64,000 nt of DNA from Bacteroidota bacterium. Its GTDB lineage: Bacteria; Bacteroidota; Bacteroidia; Bacteroidales; JACABE01. The stretch covers positions 61,827-125,826 of the forward strand of contig JACABE010000006.1 in the NCBI GenBank assembly GCA_013377005.1, given 5' to 3'. The notes beneath the pieces were generated by a model. That model saw only the letters and a program-made list of their open reading frames with translations. It was not told where the DNA came from and made no database searches. The stretch's first letter is position 1. Every line of letters starts with the position of its first letter. The translations under genes and the position numbers were made by a program. Positions 23,526 through 33,630 of this stretch are shown here, piece after piece.

Positions 23526-25232
23526 TTGGAAAAGGAATTATTACAAATCAAAAATCTTACAGTTGAGTTTAAAACCGATTCCGGATTAAATAAAGCTGTG
23601 GATGATATTAGTCTTTCACTTAAGCAAGGTGAAATATTGGGTATTGTTGGTGAATCCGGTTCTGGAAAATCGGTTACTTCTTTAGCCATCATGCAATTGA
23701 TAAGTTGTCCTCCCGGAAGGATAACGAAAGGTGAAATAATTTTTCATAAGAAAGATACCTCACAACAGGATTTGTTAAAACTTGACGAAAAGGAAATGCG
23801 GAAATGGCGTGGCAATGAAATTGCTATGATTTTTCAGGAGCCAATGACCTCGCTCAACCCAGTGATGAAATGTGGGAAACAGGTTCAAGAAGCCATTTTA
23901 TTACATCAAAATATTCATAAAAAAGAAGCCAAAGCAAAAACCATTGAACTTTTTGCCGAAGTTTTGCTTCCAAACCCAGCCGAAGTTTTTAATAAATATC
24001 CACATGAATTATCTGGTGGACAAAAACAAAGGGTAATGATTGCTATGGCATTATCCTGCAAACCATCATTACTTATTGCTGATGAGCCAACTACGGCTTT
24101 GGATGTAACTGTTCAGAAAACAATACTTGAACTGTTAAAAAATCTTCAGCAAAAAAATGGAATGTCAATTGTATTTATTACCCACGATTTGGGTGTAGTA
24201 GCAGAAATTGCAGACAATGTTGCAGTAATGTTTAAGGGAAGAATTGTAGAACAAGGGAATGCTATAACTATTTTCAATCATCCTGTTCATCCATATACAC
24301 AAGGCTTACTTGCGTGTCGGCCAAAGCTAACAATGCGGCTTGCACATCTTCCTACTGTAAATGATTTTATGAATGAAACTCATTTTAAGTCTGTTGAAAT
24401 CACAAAAAATGAAAGAGATGATAATCAACGTATTATTTATAGTAAACCTCCGATTTTACAGGTTAAGAATATTAATGTAGACTTTAGCACACAGAAGTCT
24501 TGGATGGGGAACGTTACAGCTTATTTTAAAGCTGTCAATAATGTCAGTTTTGACGTGTATGAGGGAGAAACACTGGGACTCGTAGGTGAATCCGGTTGCG
24601 GGAAAACAACATTGGGCAGGAGTATACTGCAATTGATTAAAGCCTCGAGTGGGCAGATTATATATAAAGGAAGGGAGCTTTCACAACTCAGTCGTAATGA
24701 GATGAGGGATTGCAGACAAAAATTACAGATTATTTTTCAGGATCCCTATTCGTCTTTGAATCCGAGAATTAGCGTTGGAAGTGCTATTATGGAACCCATG
24801 AAAGTACACAACATACTTGCTTCTGACAAAGCCCGCAAAGCCCGTGTAATAGAATTACTGGAAAGAGTAAATATGAACGAAAATCAGTTTCATCGCTATC
24901 CACATGAATTTTCAGGTGGCCAACGGCAAAGAATCTGTATCGCTAGAGCAATTGCTTTGAATCCCGAATTAATTATCTGTGATGAGTCGGTTTCTGCACT
25001 TGATGTTTCTGTTCAGGCTCAGGTACTTAATTTGCTGAACGAACTGAAACTTGATTTCAATTTTACCTATATTTTTATCTCCCACGATCTATCTGTCGTG
25101 AAATTTATGTCAGACAGGATGATTGTCATGAAGAAAGGAAAAATTGTTGAAATGGGAGAAGCTGATGACATTTACAACCACCCTTCTACAGATTATACGA
25201 GAAATTTAATTTCTTCTATTCCAGGTGTTTAA
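23526..25232 (+). CDS. Fused peptide ABC transporter ATPase (DppD-DppF / GsiA type), TTG start
   Basis: A 568-residue cytosolic protein with two ABC nucleotide-binding domains in one chain. Domain 1 (about 1-260) has Walker A GESGSGKS, signature LSGGQKQR and Walker B LLIADEP. Domain 2 (about 310-568) has GESGCGKTT, FSGGQRQR and LIICDES. The oligopeptide-type C-terminal extension (HPVHPYTQGLL) follows domain 1. No ATG precedes the first Walker A in this frame after the upstream stop; TTG at 23526 is the best start and gives the expected MEKELLQIKNLTVEF entry. Substrate-binding and permease genes are not adjacent, so the ATPase is an orphan here. It would power di- or oligopeptide import with subunits encoded elsewhere. 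Confidence 0.88.
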   Translation: MEKELLQIKNLTVEFKTDSGLNKAVDDISLSLKQGEILGIVGESGSGKSVTSLAIMQLISCPPGRITKGEIIFHKKDTSQQDLLKLDEKEMRKWRGNEIAMIFQEPMTSLNPVMKCGKQVQEAILLHQNIHKKEAKAKTIELFAEVLLPNPAEVFNKYPHELSGGQKQRVMIAMALSCKPSLLIADEPTTALDVTVQKTILELLKNLQQKNGMSIVFITHDLGVVAEIADNVAVMFKGRIVEQGNAITIFNHPVHPYTQGLLACRPKLTMRLAHLPTVNDFMNETHFKSVEITKNERDDNQRIIYSKPPILQVKNINVDFSTQKSWMGNVTAYFKAVNNVSFDVYEGETLGLVGESGCGKTTLGRSILQLIKASSGQIIYKGRELSQLSRNEMRDCRQKLQIIFQDPYSSLNPRISVGSAIMEPMKVHNILASDKARKARVIELLERVNMNENQFHRYPHEFSGGQRQRICIARAIALNPELIICDESVSALDVSVQAQVLNLLNELKLDFNFTYIFISHDLSVVKFMSDRMIVMKKGKIVEMGEADDIYNHPSTDYTRNLISSIPGV

Positions 25233-25370
25233 TGGGATTAATTTTTATGTTAATAATCTTTATATTAACCATTTTTAGGTATTCATTCTTATTGATTATA
25301 GCAAGAAAAATTGTAATTGAGATTGAGTAATAAGTTATTGTTAATTAATTTTTCTTAAGGGAAAATCTTG

Positions 25371-25378
25371 TATCTTTG
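25371..25378 (+). promoter_or_regulatory. Promoter -7 element (TATCTTTG)
   Basis: TATCTTTG at 25371-25378 matches TAnnTTTG exactly, 45 bp before the ATG at 25423. No well-spaced TTG -33 element is obvious; the nearest TTG (25338-25340) is 30 bp upstream. Confidence 0.4.
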
Positions 25379-25422
25379 CAACTTATAAAGAAATTGTCTG
25401 TTACTTTATATATTATTATTTT

Positions 25423-27576
25423 ATGAATGTAAAAAAGCAAATTATTGCTTTCGTTTTTTTTCTTTCACTATTCTGTTTACAACTGAAGGCTCAGGTTTCG
25501 ATTGCTTCCGGTGTTGGTATGACTCCTTTGCAATTGGTGCAGAATTTCTTGGTGGGAAATGGAGTTATCGTGAGCAATGTTAAATTCAACGATTCACCCA
25601 ATGTTATTGCAACATCCAATCAAATTGGCTCTTTTACTACGGGAACTCCCACTAACCTTGGTTTTGGAACAGGGTTAACAATCGCAACCGGTGGTGTTCA
25701 GATAGCGACTATGACCGGAACTTTAACCCTTAATATTACAGGAACCCAGATTACATCCGATCCTCAACTTCAAGCTTTGAAACCTGGTAAATCGTTGCAT
25801 GATATTGCAAGATTAGAATTTGATTTTATTCCTAGTTCTGATACCGTTAAATTTAGATATGTTTTTGCTTCCAATGAATATCTTACAGCTGTCTGTACAA
25901 ATTATGATGATGTATTTGGCTTTTTTATTTCAGGTGCTAATCCAGCTGGAGGAAATTATGTAAATCAGAATATTGCGTTAGTTCCTGGTACTAACCTCCC
26001 TGTGAGTATTAATACCATTAATGGTGGTGTTTCGATGGGTAACATAACCCCTTGTTATTTAACCTATACGCAATACTATCATACTCTTTCGCAAAATTTA
26101 ACTTATTTAGGAGCAACTGTTCCATTAACTGCATGGGCAAAAGTAAAACCCTGTACGTCTTATCATATTAAAATGGCAATATGCGATATTTCTAATGCAA
26201 TCTATGATTCAGGCGTATTTCTGGAAGCCAATAGCTTTACAAGTCCACAGCTAATTGTTACGCATAAATTTACTAATCCTGCTGTTTCTGATACAGCCAT
26301 GGTCAGAGGTTGTAATAATGCTGTAATTAAGCTTAAATTGCCACAACACTTTAATTACAATTATCCAGTCCAAATTATAAAACAAGGTACTGCTATCAAT
26401 GGTTTTGACTATCCCAGTATTCCGGACACAGTTTTTATTCCTGCCAATACAGATTCTGTTTTATTTACGATTACACCATACAACAATGCCGGTTTTATTA
26501 CTCCAAAGCTTATACAGTTGGTAATAAAAACCTCTGTATGTAGTTATGATACTTTAAAGATTAATATTTTTCCCAATTTACCTTTAATTGTAAATGCAAT
26601 TGGCGATACTTCTATATGCAGTTTAAGTAATATTCATATTTCTGTGAGTGGTAGTGGTGGAATACAACCCTATATTTTTACCTGGAACAATGGCGATACA
26701 AATACGCAACGTATTGTTAACCCTTCCAATACAACACTTTATCAGGTTGTGTTGAAAGATAAGTGCAATCAGATTGCCAAAGACTCTGTTTTGATTACTG
26801 TTTTCCCCGATTTCGTTTTGAATGCTACAGCTAATCCCAATCCAATTTGCAAAGGAGAGTTTGTTCAATTAAATGTTTCGGGTGCAATAAAATACTTCTG
26901 GACAACGAATATTCCAGATCCTTCTCTTGTAAATAAGGATACACTGCATAATCCAATTGTAAAGCCATCAAAAACAACAATTTATCATGTTACAGGTTAC
27001 GATACTCATGGATGTAAAGCCACAGACTCTGTTCAGGTAATTTTACATCCTTTGCTAAACGCAGCTATCATTGCAAATCCTAATCCTGTTTCTGTTTTTG
27101 ATCCTACTGTTCATTTTATCGATGCTTCATCCGGAAGTATTTCATGGTCATGGAATACTGATGATGGCTTTACTGCCAATGTCCGCGACTTTATACATGC
27201 TTTCAGTAGCAGCATTTCAAAAAACTACCATGTAACATTAATGGTCTCTAACGCCAGTGGTTGCGTTGATTCTGCAGCTATTGATATTTTCATTTATCCT
27301 GAATTGAAAATCTTTATCCCAAATGCCTTTACACCCGATATTCCTGGCTTGAATAATGTTTTTAAGGCTTATGGTGAAGGTATGGTAAAGTTTGAAATGT
27401 ATATTTACAACCGATGGGGACAACTGATCTTTTCTACAAAGGATATTAATTCGGGCTGGGATGGTAAATTTGCAAATGAAAATGTTGCAGCAGGAGTCTA
27501 TGTTTATTCTGCTTATTATAAAGATTTCCTCGGCAAAGAATTTAATAAAAATGGATCTGTTACTTTAATTAGGTAA
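25423..27576 (+). CDS. Exported choice-of-anchor L / PKD-like protein, T9SS type B (gliding-type C-terminus)
   Basis: A 717-residue exported protein. The signal peptide is residues 1-23. Residues about 25-265 match the choice-of-anchor L pattern (GMTPLQLVQNFLVGNGVIVSN, FGTGLTIATGGV, RYVFASNEY, FGFFISG). The middle holds Ig/PKD-like beta domains (SISWSWNTDDG). The end from about 625 is the gliding-motility-associated type B sorting domain (FIPNAFTPDIPG, YNRWGQLIFS, WDGKFANENVAAGVYVY). Type B domains send cargo through T9SS to the surface or medium, often in complex with PorP/SprF-like partners, which are not encoded in this window. Probable adhesin or structural surface protein; no enzyme motif was seen. 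Confidence 0.88.
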   Translation: MNVKKQIIAFVFFLSLFCLQLKAQVSIASGVGMTPLQLVQNFLVGNGVIVSNVKFNDSPNVIATSNQIGSFTTGTPTNLGFGTGLTIATGGVQIATMTGTLTLNITGTQITSDPQLQALKPGKSLHDIARLEFDFIPSSDTVKFRYVFASNEYLTAVCTNYDDVFGFFISGANPAGGNYVNQNIALVPGTNLPVSINTINGGVSMGNITPCYLTYTQYYHTLSQNLTYLGATVPLTAWAKVKPCTSYHIKMAICDISNAIYDSGVFLEANSFTSPQLIVTHKFTNPAVSDTAMVRGCNNAVIKLKLPQHFNYNYPVQIIKQGTAINGFDYPSIPDTVFIPANTDSVLFTITPYNNAGFITPKLIQLVIKTSVCSYDTLKINIFPNLPLIVNAIGDTSICSLSNIHISVSGSGGIQPYIFTWNNGDTNTQRIVNPSNTTLYQVVLKDKCNQIAKDSVLITVFPDFVLNATANPNPICKGEFVQLNVSGAIKYFWTTNIPDPSLVNKDTLHNPIVKPSKTTIYHVTGYDTHGCKATDSVQVILHPLLNAAIIANPNPVSVFDPTVHFIDASSGSISWSWNTDDGFTANVRDFIHAFSSSISKNYHVTLMVSNASGCVDSAAIDIFIYPELKIFIPNAFTPDIPGLNNVFKAYGEGMVKFEMYIYNRWGQLIFSTKDINSGWDGKFANENVAAGVYVYSAYYKDFLGKEFNKNGSVTLIR

Positions 27577-27669
27577 TGGAAAGGGAACTTTAATAAATAA
27601 TTAGAGTTGTTTATCAAATCTTTTTTCACAAACACATTAACCTTCTCTAAAAATTAAGATAAATTATCA

Positions 27670-27698
27670 TTTGAAAGAATAAAAAAAGTGTATTTTTG
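27670..27698 (+). promoter_or_regulatory. Bacteroidota-type promoter for tatA-tatC
   Basis: TTTG (27670-27673), a 17-bp spacer and TATTTTTG (27691-27698), about 95 bp before tatA. The -7 element matches TAnnTTTG; the spacing is slightly short. Confidence 0.45.
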
Positions 27699-27792
27699 TA
27701 GTAATCAATTAAAACATTTACAAGTATTTCATGTTTTAACACTGAAACAAAAAGTAAATCAATAATAAAAACCATCTTTAAATACTTATATC

Positions 27793-27996
27793 ATGATATT
27801 ATTGGGAATATTAGGCGGACAAGAAATAATACTTATTATTATCGCTATTCTTATATTATTTGGCGGAAAAAAAATTCCTGAACTTATGCGCGGCATAGGC
27901 AAGGGAATTAATGAATTTACCAAAGCAAAAGACGGAATTTATGATAATGAAGATAAAAAAGTAAACGAAGAACCTAAAAATGACATAAAGAAATAA
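27793..27996 (+). CDS. tatA: Sec-independent translocase component TatA/E
   Basis: A 67-residue TatA-family protein: short N-terminal membrane helix (about 7-22), hinge FGGKKIPELMRGIGKGINEF with the conserved FG-x-x-K-[IL]-P pattern, and a charged C-terminal tail. TatA oligomers form the passage for folded proteins exported with twin-arginine signals. It lies 3 bp before tatC, so the pair forms a minimal Tat operon with no tatB in the window. In such systems TatA commonly does the work of both TatA and TatB. Confidence 0.93.
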   Translation: MILLGILGGQEIILIIIAILILFGGKKIPELMRGIGKGINEFTKAKDGIYDNEDKKVNEEPKNDIKK

Positions 27997-27999
27997 TTT

Positions 28000-28821
28000 A
28001 TGTTTGGTTTTTTATTTCGTTCACTGAGTAAAAAAACTGACGACATGGCTTTTTGGGACCATGTTGACATTCTGAGGCGTTATATCATCAGATCAGTCCT
28101 TGCTGTTTTAGTTCTTACTATTACAGCATTTTTTTATAAGGACTTTCTTTTTAATGATATTATTCTTGCACCAAGTGAACCTTCTTTTATTACCTATCGT
28201 ATCCTCTGTCAGATAGGTTCTTTCTTAAAAATACCAGATCTTTGTGTTACAAAAATACCGTTACAACTCATCAATATTGATTTGGGCGGACAATTTAGTT
28301 ATCACATTCTCATCTCTGTTATAACTGGTATTATTATTGCCTTTCCATTTATTGTTTTACAGTTCTGGTTATTCATTAAACCAGCCTTAAAAGAAAATGA
28401 AATCAAACATTCGAGAGGAATTGTATTTTATATTTCCTCGCTTTTTACCTTAGGGGTTTTATTCGGATTTTACGTAATTACACCCCTCACCATTAACTTT
28501 CTTGCCTCTTATCAGCTAAGTCCTCTTATTATCAATAATATTACCATTAGCTCCTATATTTCTTCTGTAACAGGACTTTCTCTTTCAATGGGCCTGGTAT
28601 TTGAACTACCTGTTCTTATTTTCTTCCTGAGCAAAATTGGAATCATTACGCCAGGTTTTATAAGAAAAAACAGAAAATTTGCTGTTATTATTATCTTTAT
28701 AGTTGCTGGATTTATTACCCCTTCTACAGATATGTTTACACAAATTTTAGTTTCCATCCCGCTTTTTATGCTGTATGAATTAAGTTATTATATTTCGAAA
28801 AAAGTAGTGAATGCAGAATAA
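28000..28821 (+). CDS. tatC: Sec-independent translocase component TatC
   Basis: A 273-residue polytopic membrane protein of the TatC family, the receptor for twin-arginine signal peptides. The N-terminus carries FWDHVDILRRYIIRS, equivalent to the conserved E-L-R-x-R region (here D-I-L-R-R). Hydrophobic helices follow, including FPFIVLQFWLFIKPALKENE with the P-x-x-x-x-Q-x-W-x-F-x-x-P-x-L-x-x-x-E signature, and GIITPGFIRKNRKFAVI. Starts 3 bp after the tatA stop. Length is close to the usual 240-280 residues. Confidence 0.93.
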   Translation: MFGFLFRSLSKKTDDMAFWDHVDILRRYIIRSVLAVLVLTITAFFYKDFLFNDIILAPSEPSFITYRILCQIGSFLKIPDLCVTKIPLQLINIDLGGQFSYHILISVITGIIIAFPFIVLQFWLFIKPALKENEIKHSRGIVFYISSLFTLGVLFGFYVITPLTINFLASYQLSPLIINNITISSYISSVTGLSLSMGLVFELPVLIFFLSKIGIITPGFIRKNRKFAVIIIFIVAGFITPSTDMFTQILVSIPLFMLYELSYYISKKVVNAE

Positions 28822-29175
28822 AAGTACTTATTACTTCCTTAAAAACCTGAAATTGTTGGGGTTTGAGACTATGAGACATATTTAACTGTTCACAAACAAA
28901 ATTATTCATTTCTTTTGTTATTTTTATATAAATTGAGATGGAATACAGAACAATTTTTAGGGAAATTTAAACATTCCTCTTCACTTCTATTCCAAAACAA
29001 AAGACGGAGTAATTCAACAGCAGTTTAATTCAATATTTCTTGAAAATAAGTGGGTAGGAGTATAACGAAATGTTTTACAATAGTATACCCATTGCATAAA
29101 ACATATCAACTTTTGTGATTTGATAAAACAAATAACAGAAAATAAAAATCTGATAATCAATGATAAACAGCTGAT
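28822..29175. other. Non-coding gap between convergent tatC and a lipoprotein gene
   Basis: About 350 bp without a credible gene. One frame near 28975-29060 reads a short peptide-like stretch before stops, which might be a decayed gene remnant, but there is not enough to name it. No clear hairpin terminator was found for either convergent gene. Confidence 0.5.
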
Positions 29176-29520
29176 TTACTCAATGGCAATATTTGAGATC
29201 TGAGCTGGTATTCCCTTATTACATCCTTCAGGATTTTTAACTCTTAAAGGTAAATAATCAAAAGAAATTTTCAGATTATCTTTATCAAATTTGGCATCCA
29301 TTGCATTCATAGGGATTAAATTCAATGGTTTATCGTTTTCGATATTGGCAATAATAATGGTACCGCACCCTTCTGCTTTGTATTGATGTGAAACCACTCC
29401 AGTATTTTTGCCTTTTGTAAGAGTATTTGCAACACGGGTATTGCTTGTTTTTTCAGAAGATTTACAGGAAACAATTAATATGATTCCTAAAAAGAAAATT
29501 AGTTTTCTCATTTTTTTCAT
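29176..29520 (-). CDS. Small lipoprotein of unknown function
   Basis: A 114-residue protein with a lipoprotein signal: hydrophobic stretch followed by LIVSC with Cys19 as the lipid-modified residue. The mature part contains KAEGCGTIIIAN and, near the end, NPEGCNKGIPAQISNIAIE. The two cysteines could form a disulfide. It resembles short outer-membrane or periplasmic lipoproteins of Bacteroidota, but no named family is recognised. It lies downstream of the exported protein at 29598-31451 on the same strand, 77 bp away and separated by a weak hairpin. Confidence 0.72.
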   Translation of the reverse strand: MKKMRKLIFFLGIILIVSCKSSEKTSNTRVANTLTKGKNTGVVSHQYKAEGCGTIIIANIENDKPLNLIPMNAMDAKFDKDNLKISFDYLPLRVKNPEGCNKGIPAQISNIAIE

Positions 29521-29539
29521 TTTTAATTAAAACAAAAAG

Positions 29540-29574
29540 TGCCCAAAGTTAATATATAATTTCAACAATGGGCT
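29540..29574 (-). terminator. Weak hairpin between exported protein and lipoprotein genes
   Basis: On the - strand, GAGCCCA pairs with TGGGCAC over a long AT loop and is followed by TTTTTG. The stem is only about 6 bp and the loop over 20 nt, so at best it is a partial terminator. Confidence 0.3.
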
Positions 29575-29597
29575 CTTTTATAAGTGTTTATCTATAG

Positions 29598-31451
29598 CTA
29601 ATCAACTACTACTTTTGCAACTTTCTGGAAGTTTGTATTTATACAGCCAATTCTAACAAGATATGTACCTTTTGCCAAACCTACACTGCTAAACGAGGTT
29701 TCCAATGAATTTACAGAAGGGTATAATTTTTTTCCATCAATTTGTCTTCCTTTAATGTCAAATAAATCTACAATCAACTCATTGTTAGTTGATAAATTAT
29801 TAATTTTAATATTAATTTTATCTCCATTTTGAAATGCTACAAAAGATAAAGATTGTGCAGATTCTTCAATTCCGGAAGCGCTTCCTAACGGCAGTTTAAA
29901 AGAAAATATTTTTGTGGCAGGCTGTCCGTTTAATATATATTCACCGGTATGCCAGAAAAGAGTACCATCCACAGGGTCAAGAGAAGTCTGTGAATAATCA
30001 CCAAAACGATTGGTTGAAGTTTGTGATGAACTTCCACTAACTACTATTTGTTCTGCAAATGTCATTTTATTGAGAGTATCGCTGGCTAATCTTCCGGTAA
30101 ATCGTATACCAGGATATGTTCCTGAAGAGGCAGAAACGGAATATGCAAGTCCGATAGAACCATTATCATCCATTGCAATACTTCCAACCCATCTGCTTAA
30201 ATTATCAGGAGTATAAGTACTTTGCTGATAAATACTCCATAAACCGGTAGTAGTATTTTGTCGTAATTCGTACCAGCGGATACTTCTTTGAGTTGTACTT
30301 ATTTTAACTCCATTGTTTAAAACAACAGTATTATAACCTGTCCAACGTCTGTATTGAGCTCTGTATGTAAAAACGCCACCTATTCCGTCAAGTTTTTTTG
30401 TAGTTCCCGGTTGGGATATATCATTCCAACTTGAATTGTAAGATGCGTCAAAAGATTGTGTAGGTAGTTGAGCATCTAAAGTAATTGTTGCAGTCGGAGT
30501 TGTGCCCCAGGTTACACTCATTTTATAAATATTGATTCTGTCAACATATCCTGTTCCCCAACCATCATCTTCGTAAGAAAATATCGGGCAAGGTGTTCCG
30601 GCAGGAGGTAATTGCCCGTCAGCATCTGCAGGTAAGGGACAAAAAAAACTATTGGCTACTTTCGGAGGTGTAAATGTTTGATAAATAGACCGTGATGTAG
30701 CTTTACCAGCAAGCATTGAATCTCTTTCAAAAACAAAAACTTTCTGAGTTGATTGATTAGATGTCATGTAATATCCATCGCTCCAAATAGAGAATTTTTC
30801 ATAATCTGGAAAAAGTGGTGAAGAAAACAGATAAATATAGTATTGACCTGTAGGATCTGGTGTTTTAGAAATAGCAAATAAAATATTTCCTGCAGTTGAT
30901 CCCTGAGATTGAAACTCTGTAATTACCCATCTGTCAGCATATTTATCGTACATTACGATAGGATCACCTTCATTTGAATTAAATAACAACGAGCCTAAAG
31001 TAAGCGGACCTCCACCTGTCACAGTGCCACCTGTTTTAGTGAAAATCTGATATGAAGAATTCACCGCCTGTACATAATGATTAGGACCTGCAGCACCTGA
31101 AGGATCAGGAGGATAACTTGAAGTTGTTTGTCCTTCCCAGATATTTAAAAGCGTTTCAGGCTGACGTGTACCCATAACCTTTTGCATTGCAGGGTCTTCA
31201 CCTACAGGTAAAGCATTTTTTAAGTTTTTGTCCGTATAAGGTGACCTGCGCTTTCTGTCTTCCGATTCTTTTCTATCCTCATCTTTAATTACTTTATACG
31301 CTGGTTGTGATTCTGCAATTTCACGCAAAGTTTTGGTTTCATGAAATTCCTTACAAACAATTACTTCGGCTTTATTGTCTTTTGTTAAATTCTGTGATTT
31401 TGCATTTAATGTGAATAATAGCACAAAAGATGCTAAGAATATTTTTCTCAT
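29598..31451 (-). CDS. Exported protein of unknown function, T9SS type A
   Basis: A 617-residue protein with a signal peptide (MRKIFLASFVLLFTLNAKSQ) and a charged linker (DEDRKESEDRKRRSPYTDKN). A large beta-rich domain follows that contains YPPDPSGAAGPNHYVQAVN, DPIVMYDKYADRWVITEF and WVGSIAMDDNGSIGLAYSVS. These motifs mark a family of exported proteins found in Bacteroidota and other bacteria, probably a beta-propeller. It has no known activity that I can name. The C-terminus (about 545-617) is a type A sorting domain ending in GLAKGTYLVRIG and KVAKVVVD. Two copies of a palindromic 14-mer lie just upstream and may be its operator. Confidence 0.78.
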   Translation of the reverse strand: MRKIFLASFVLLFTLNAKSQNLTKDNKAEVIVCKEFHETKTLREIAESQPAYKVIKDEDRKESEDRKRRSPYTDKNLKNALPVGEDPAMQKVMGTRQPETLLNIWEGQTTSSYPPDPSGAAGPNHYVQAVNSSYQIFTKTGGTVTGGGPLTLGSLLFNSNEGDPIVMYDKYADRWVITEFQSQGSTAGNILFAISKTPDPTGQYYIYLFSSPLFPDYEKFSIWSDGYYMTSNQSTQKVFVFERDSMLAGKATSRSIYQTFTPPKVANSFFCPLPADADGQLPPAGTPCPIFSYEDDGWGTGYVDRINIYKMSVTWGTTPTATITLDAQLPTQSFDASYNSSWNDISQPGTTKKLDGIGGVFTYRAQYRRWTGYNTVVLNNGVKISTTQRSIRWYELRQNTTTGLWSIYQQSTYTPDNLSRWVGSIAMDDNGSIGLAYSVSASSGTYPGIRFTGRLASDTLNKMTFAEQIVVSGSSSQTSTNRFGDYSQTSLDPVDGTLFWHTGEYILNGQPATKIFSFKLPLGSASGIEESAQSLSFVAFQNGDKINIKINNLSTNNELIVDLFDIKGRQIDGKKLYPSVNSLETSFSSVGLAKGTYLVRIGCINTNFQKVAKVVVD

Positions 31452-31495
31452 TTTTATAAAGATTATTTTGATTGCAATAATAACGACTTTATTTC

Positions 31496-31530
31496 TTATA
31501 AGTGTATAAGATTTCGTTATAAGTGTATAA
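31496..31530. promoter_or_regulatory. Tandem palindromic 14-mers, possible operator
   Basis: TTATAAGTGTATAA occurs twice (31496-31509 and 31517-31530), with starts 21 bp apart, about two helical turns. Each copy is itself an inverted repeat, TTATA-N4-TATAA. They sit 45-80 bp upstream of the - strand gene starting at 31451, a sensible place for regulator binding. Confidence 0.45.
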
Positions 31531-31566
31531 ATTTATAAGATTTAAGTGTTTTTAACACATATTCAT

Positions 31567-33321
31567 CTATTTTGTTTCTTTCTCTATTTTAAGGCTCAGC
31601 TCTTTTAATTGATCCAAACTGATAGAAGAAGGAGAGTCGCTCATTACATCTCTTCCTGAATTATTTTTAGGGAAGGCAATAAAATCGCGGATGCTTTCGC
31701 TACCGCCAAAAAGTGAACACATCCTGTCGAAACCGAAAGCGAGTCCGCCATGAGGAGGAGCACCAAACTCAAATGCATTCATTAAGAAACCAAACTGATT
31801 TTGAGCTTCTTCATCACTAAATCCCAACAGTGAGAACATTCTTTTTTGTAAATCTTTATTATGAATACGGATAGAACCTCCTCCAACTTCCACACCATTG
31901 ATAACCATATCATACGCATTGGCTCTAACAGCTACAGGATTGCTATCAATTAATGGAATATCTTCGGGTTTGGGTGATGTAAACGGATGATGTTTTGCAT
32001 AAAAACGTTGTGTATCTTCGTCCCATTCTAATAATGGGAAATCTACAACCCAAAGTGGTGCAAACACCTCTGGATTGCGTAATCCTAAACGAGTGCCCAT
32101 TTCAAGGCGCAATTCGTTTAAGGCTTTTTGTGTTTTTTCTTCTTTACCTGCCAAAATCAAAAATAAATCACCGGGTTGTGCATTAAATTTCTCAGCCCAC
32201 AATTTTAAATCTTCAGGTGTATAGAATTTGTCAACAGATGATTTTAAGGTGCCATCGGTATTATATCGCAGATAAATCATACCTGTAGCTCCTATCTGTG
32301 GTTTTCTTACAAAATCGGTAAGCTCGTCCAATTGTTTACGGGTGTATTCGCTGCATCCTTTTGCATTGATACCTATTACCAATTCGGCTTCATCAAAAAG
32401 TTTGAATCCTTTGTTTTTTGTAACATCATTTAATTCAACAAACTTCATTTCGAAACGAGTATCGGGTTTGTCGGAGCCATAATATTTCATGGCATCAGCA
32501 TAGGTTATTCTTGGTAATTCTTTAATTTCAACACCTTTGATAGCTTTAAAAAGATGTTTCGTAAGTCCTTCGAATGTATTCAGAATATCTTCCTGTGTTA
32601 CAAACGACATTTCGCAGTCGATTTGTGTAAACTCAGGCTGACGGTCGGCACGCAAATCTTCATCCCGAAAACATCTTACTATTTGAAAATATCGATCATA
32701 ACCGGCAACCATCAGCAATTGTTTGTATTGTTGAGGTGATTGTGGCAAGGCATAAAACTCACCCTGATTCATACGCGATGGAACCACAAAATCGCGGGCA
32801 CCTTCGGGTGTTGAACGAATTAAATAAGGTGTTTCAACTTCGATAAATTTTAGGTCATTCAGATAATTGCGGGTTTCCATCGATAGCTGATGACGCAATT
32901 CAAGATTTTTCTTCACTGGATTACGTCGTAAATCTAAGTAACGGTATTTCATCCTTAGTTCATCACCGCCATCTGTATTGTCTTCAATGGTGAAAGGAGG
33001 TAATTTTGATTGATTAAGTATCTCGATATCATTTACAGTAATTTCTACTTCTCCGGTAGGCATTTTCAGGTTTTTGCTGCTACGTTCTGTAACGATACCT
33101 TTGATGCTGATTACATATTCTCTGCCTAATTTACGTGCTTGTTCACAAAGTGCAGCATTGGTTTCCATATTAAAAACCAATTGGGTAATTCCATATCTGT
33201 CGCGAAGATCAACAAAAGTCATCCCGCCTAAATCTCTGGAACGTTGTACCCATCCACTTAATTTAACTTCCTGATTAATGTTTGAAATATTTAATTCGCC
33301 GCAAGTGTGTGTTCTAAGCAT
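31567..33321 (-). CDS. aspS: Aspartate--tRNA ligase
   Basis: A 584-residue class II aminoacyl-tRNA synthetase of the bacterial AspRS type, charging tRNA-Asp with aspartate. The N-terminal OB-fold anticodon-binding domain (about 1-105) begins [11 protein letters not shown] and has [19 protein letters not shown]. The catalytic core has motif 2 [24 protein letters not shown]-type insertion lies at about 280-420, as in bacterial enzymes. Motif 3 is [15 protein letters not shown]. The usual bacterial length is about 585-600, so the gene is complete. Whether it is discriminating or non-discriminating cannot be judged by eye. Confidence 0.97.
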   Translation of the reverse strand: MLRTHTCGELNISNINQEVKLSGWVQRSRDLGGMTFVDLRDRYGITQLVFNMETNAALCEQARKLGREYVISIKGIVTERSSKNLKMPTGEVEITVNDIEILNQSKLPPFTIEDNTDGGDELRMKYRYLDLRRNPVKKNLELRHQLSMETRNYLNDLKFIEVETPYLIRSTPEGARDFVVPSRMNQGEFYALPQSPQQYKQLLMVAGYDRYFQIVRCFRDEDLRADRQPEFTQIDCEMSFVTQEDILNTFEGLTKHLFKAIKGVEIKELPRITYADAMKYYGSDKPDTRFEMKFVELNDVTKNKGFKLFDEAELVIGINAKGCSEYTRKQLDELTDFVRKPQIGATGMIYLRYNTDGTLKSSVDKFYTPEDLKLWAEKFNAQPGDLFLILAGKEEKTQKALNELRLEMGTRLGLRNPEVFAPLWVVDFPLLEWDEDTQRFYAKHHPFTSPKPEDIPLIDSNPVAVRANAYDMVINGVEVGGGSIRIHNKDLQKRMFSLLGFSDEEAQNQFGFLMNAFEFGAPPHGGLAFGFDRMCSLFGGSESIRDFIAFPKNNSGRDVMSDSPSSISLDQLKELSLKIEKETK

Positions 33322-33630
33322 TTGTTTATATTTTTAAGAAAGTGCGAAATTATAAAAAATCGGCGAATGATATTGAAATGAGAGCAATTTAAAAAAATAT
33401 TTTGCAATATTTATGTGAAGTAACCGCATGCTTAAAGGCTTGTAATGCTTACAACTATTACATTAGAGCGATTGTGTGAAAGAGGGTATGAAGCTATGCT
33501 TGACCTTTACGTGAAAATTGGCCACATCTTAATGAACCGCTATATACTTGACCCTTACTTACAGTGGAGTGAGAGGCTATTCATACTAGTAATTGCTAGA
33601 ATAAAAGTCAATTTTTATTGGAGTCGGTAT
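33322..33630. other. Gap between aspS and the split TPR gene
   Basis: About 310 bp. The first ~100 bp next to aspS probably hold its promoter. A 75-codon reading frame (33445-33672) has no recognisable content and overlaps the end of the TPR gene, so it is not credited. No RNA gene could be folded by eye. Confidence 0.5.
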
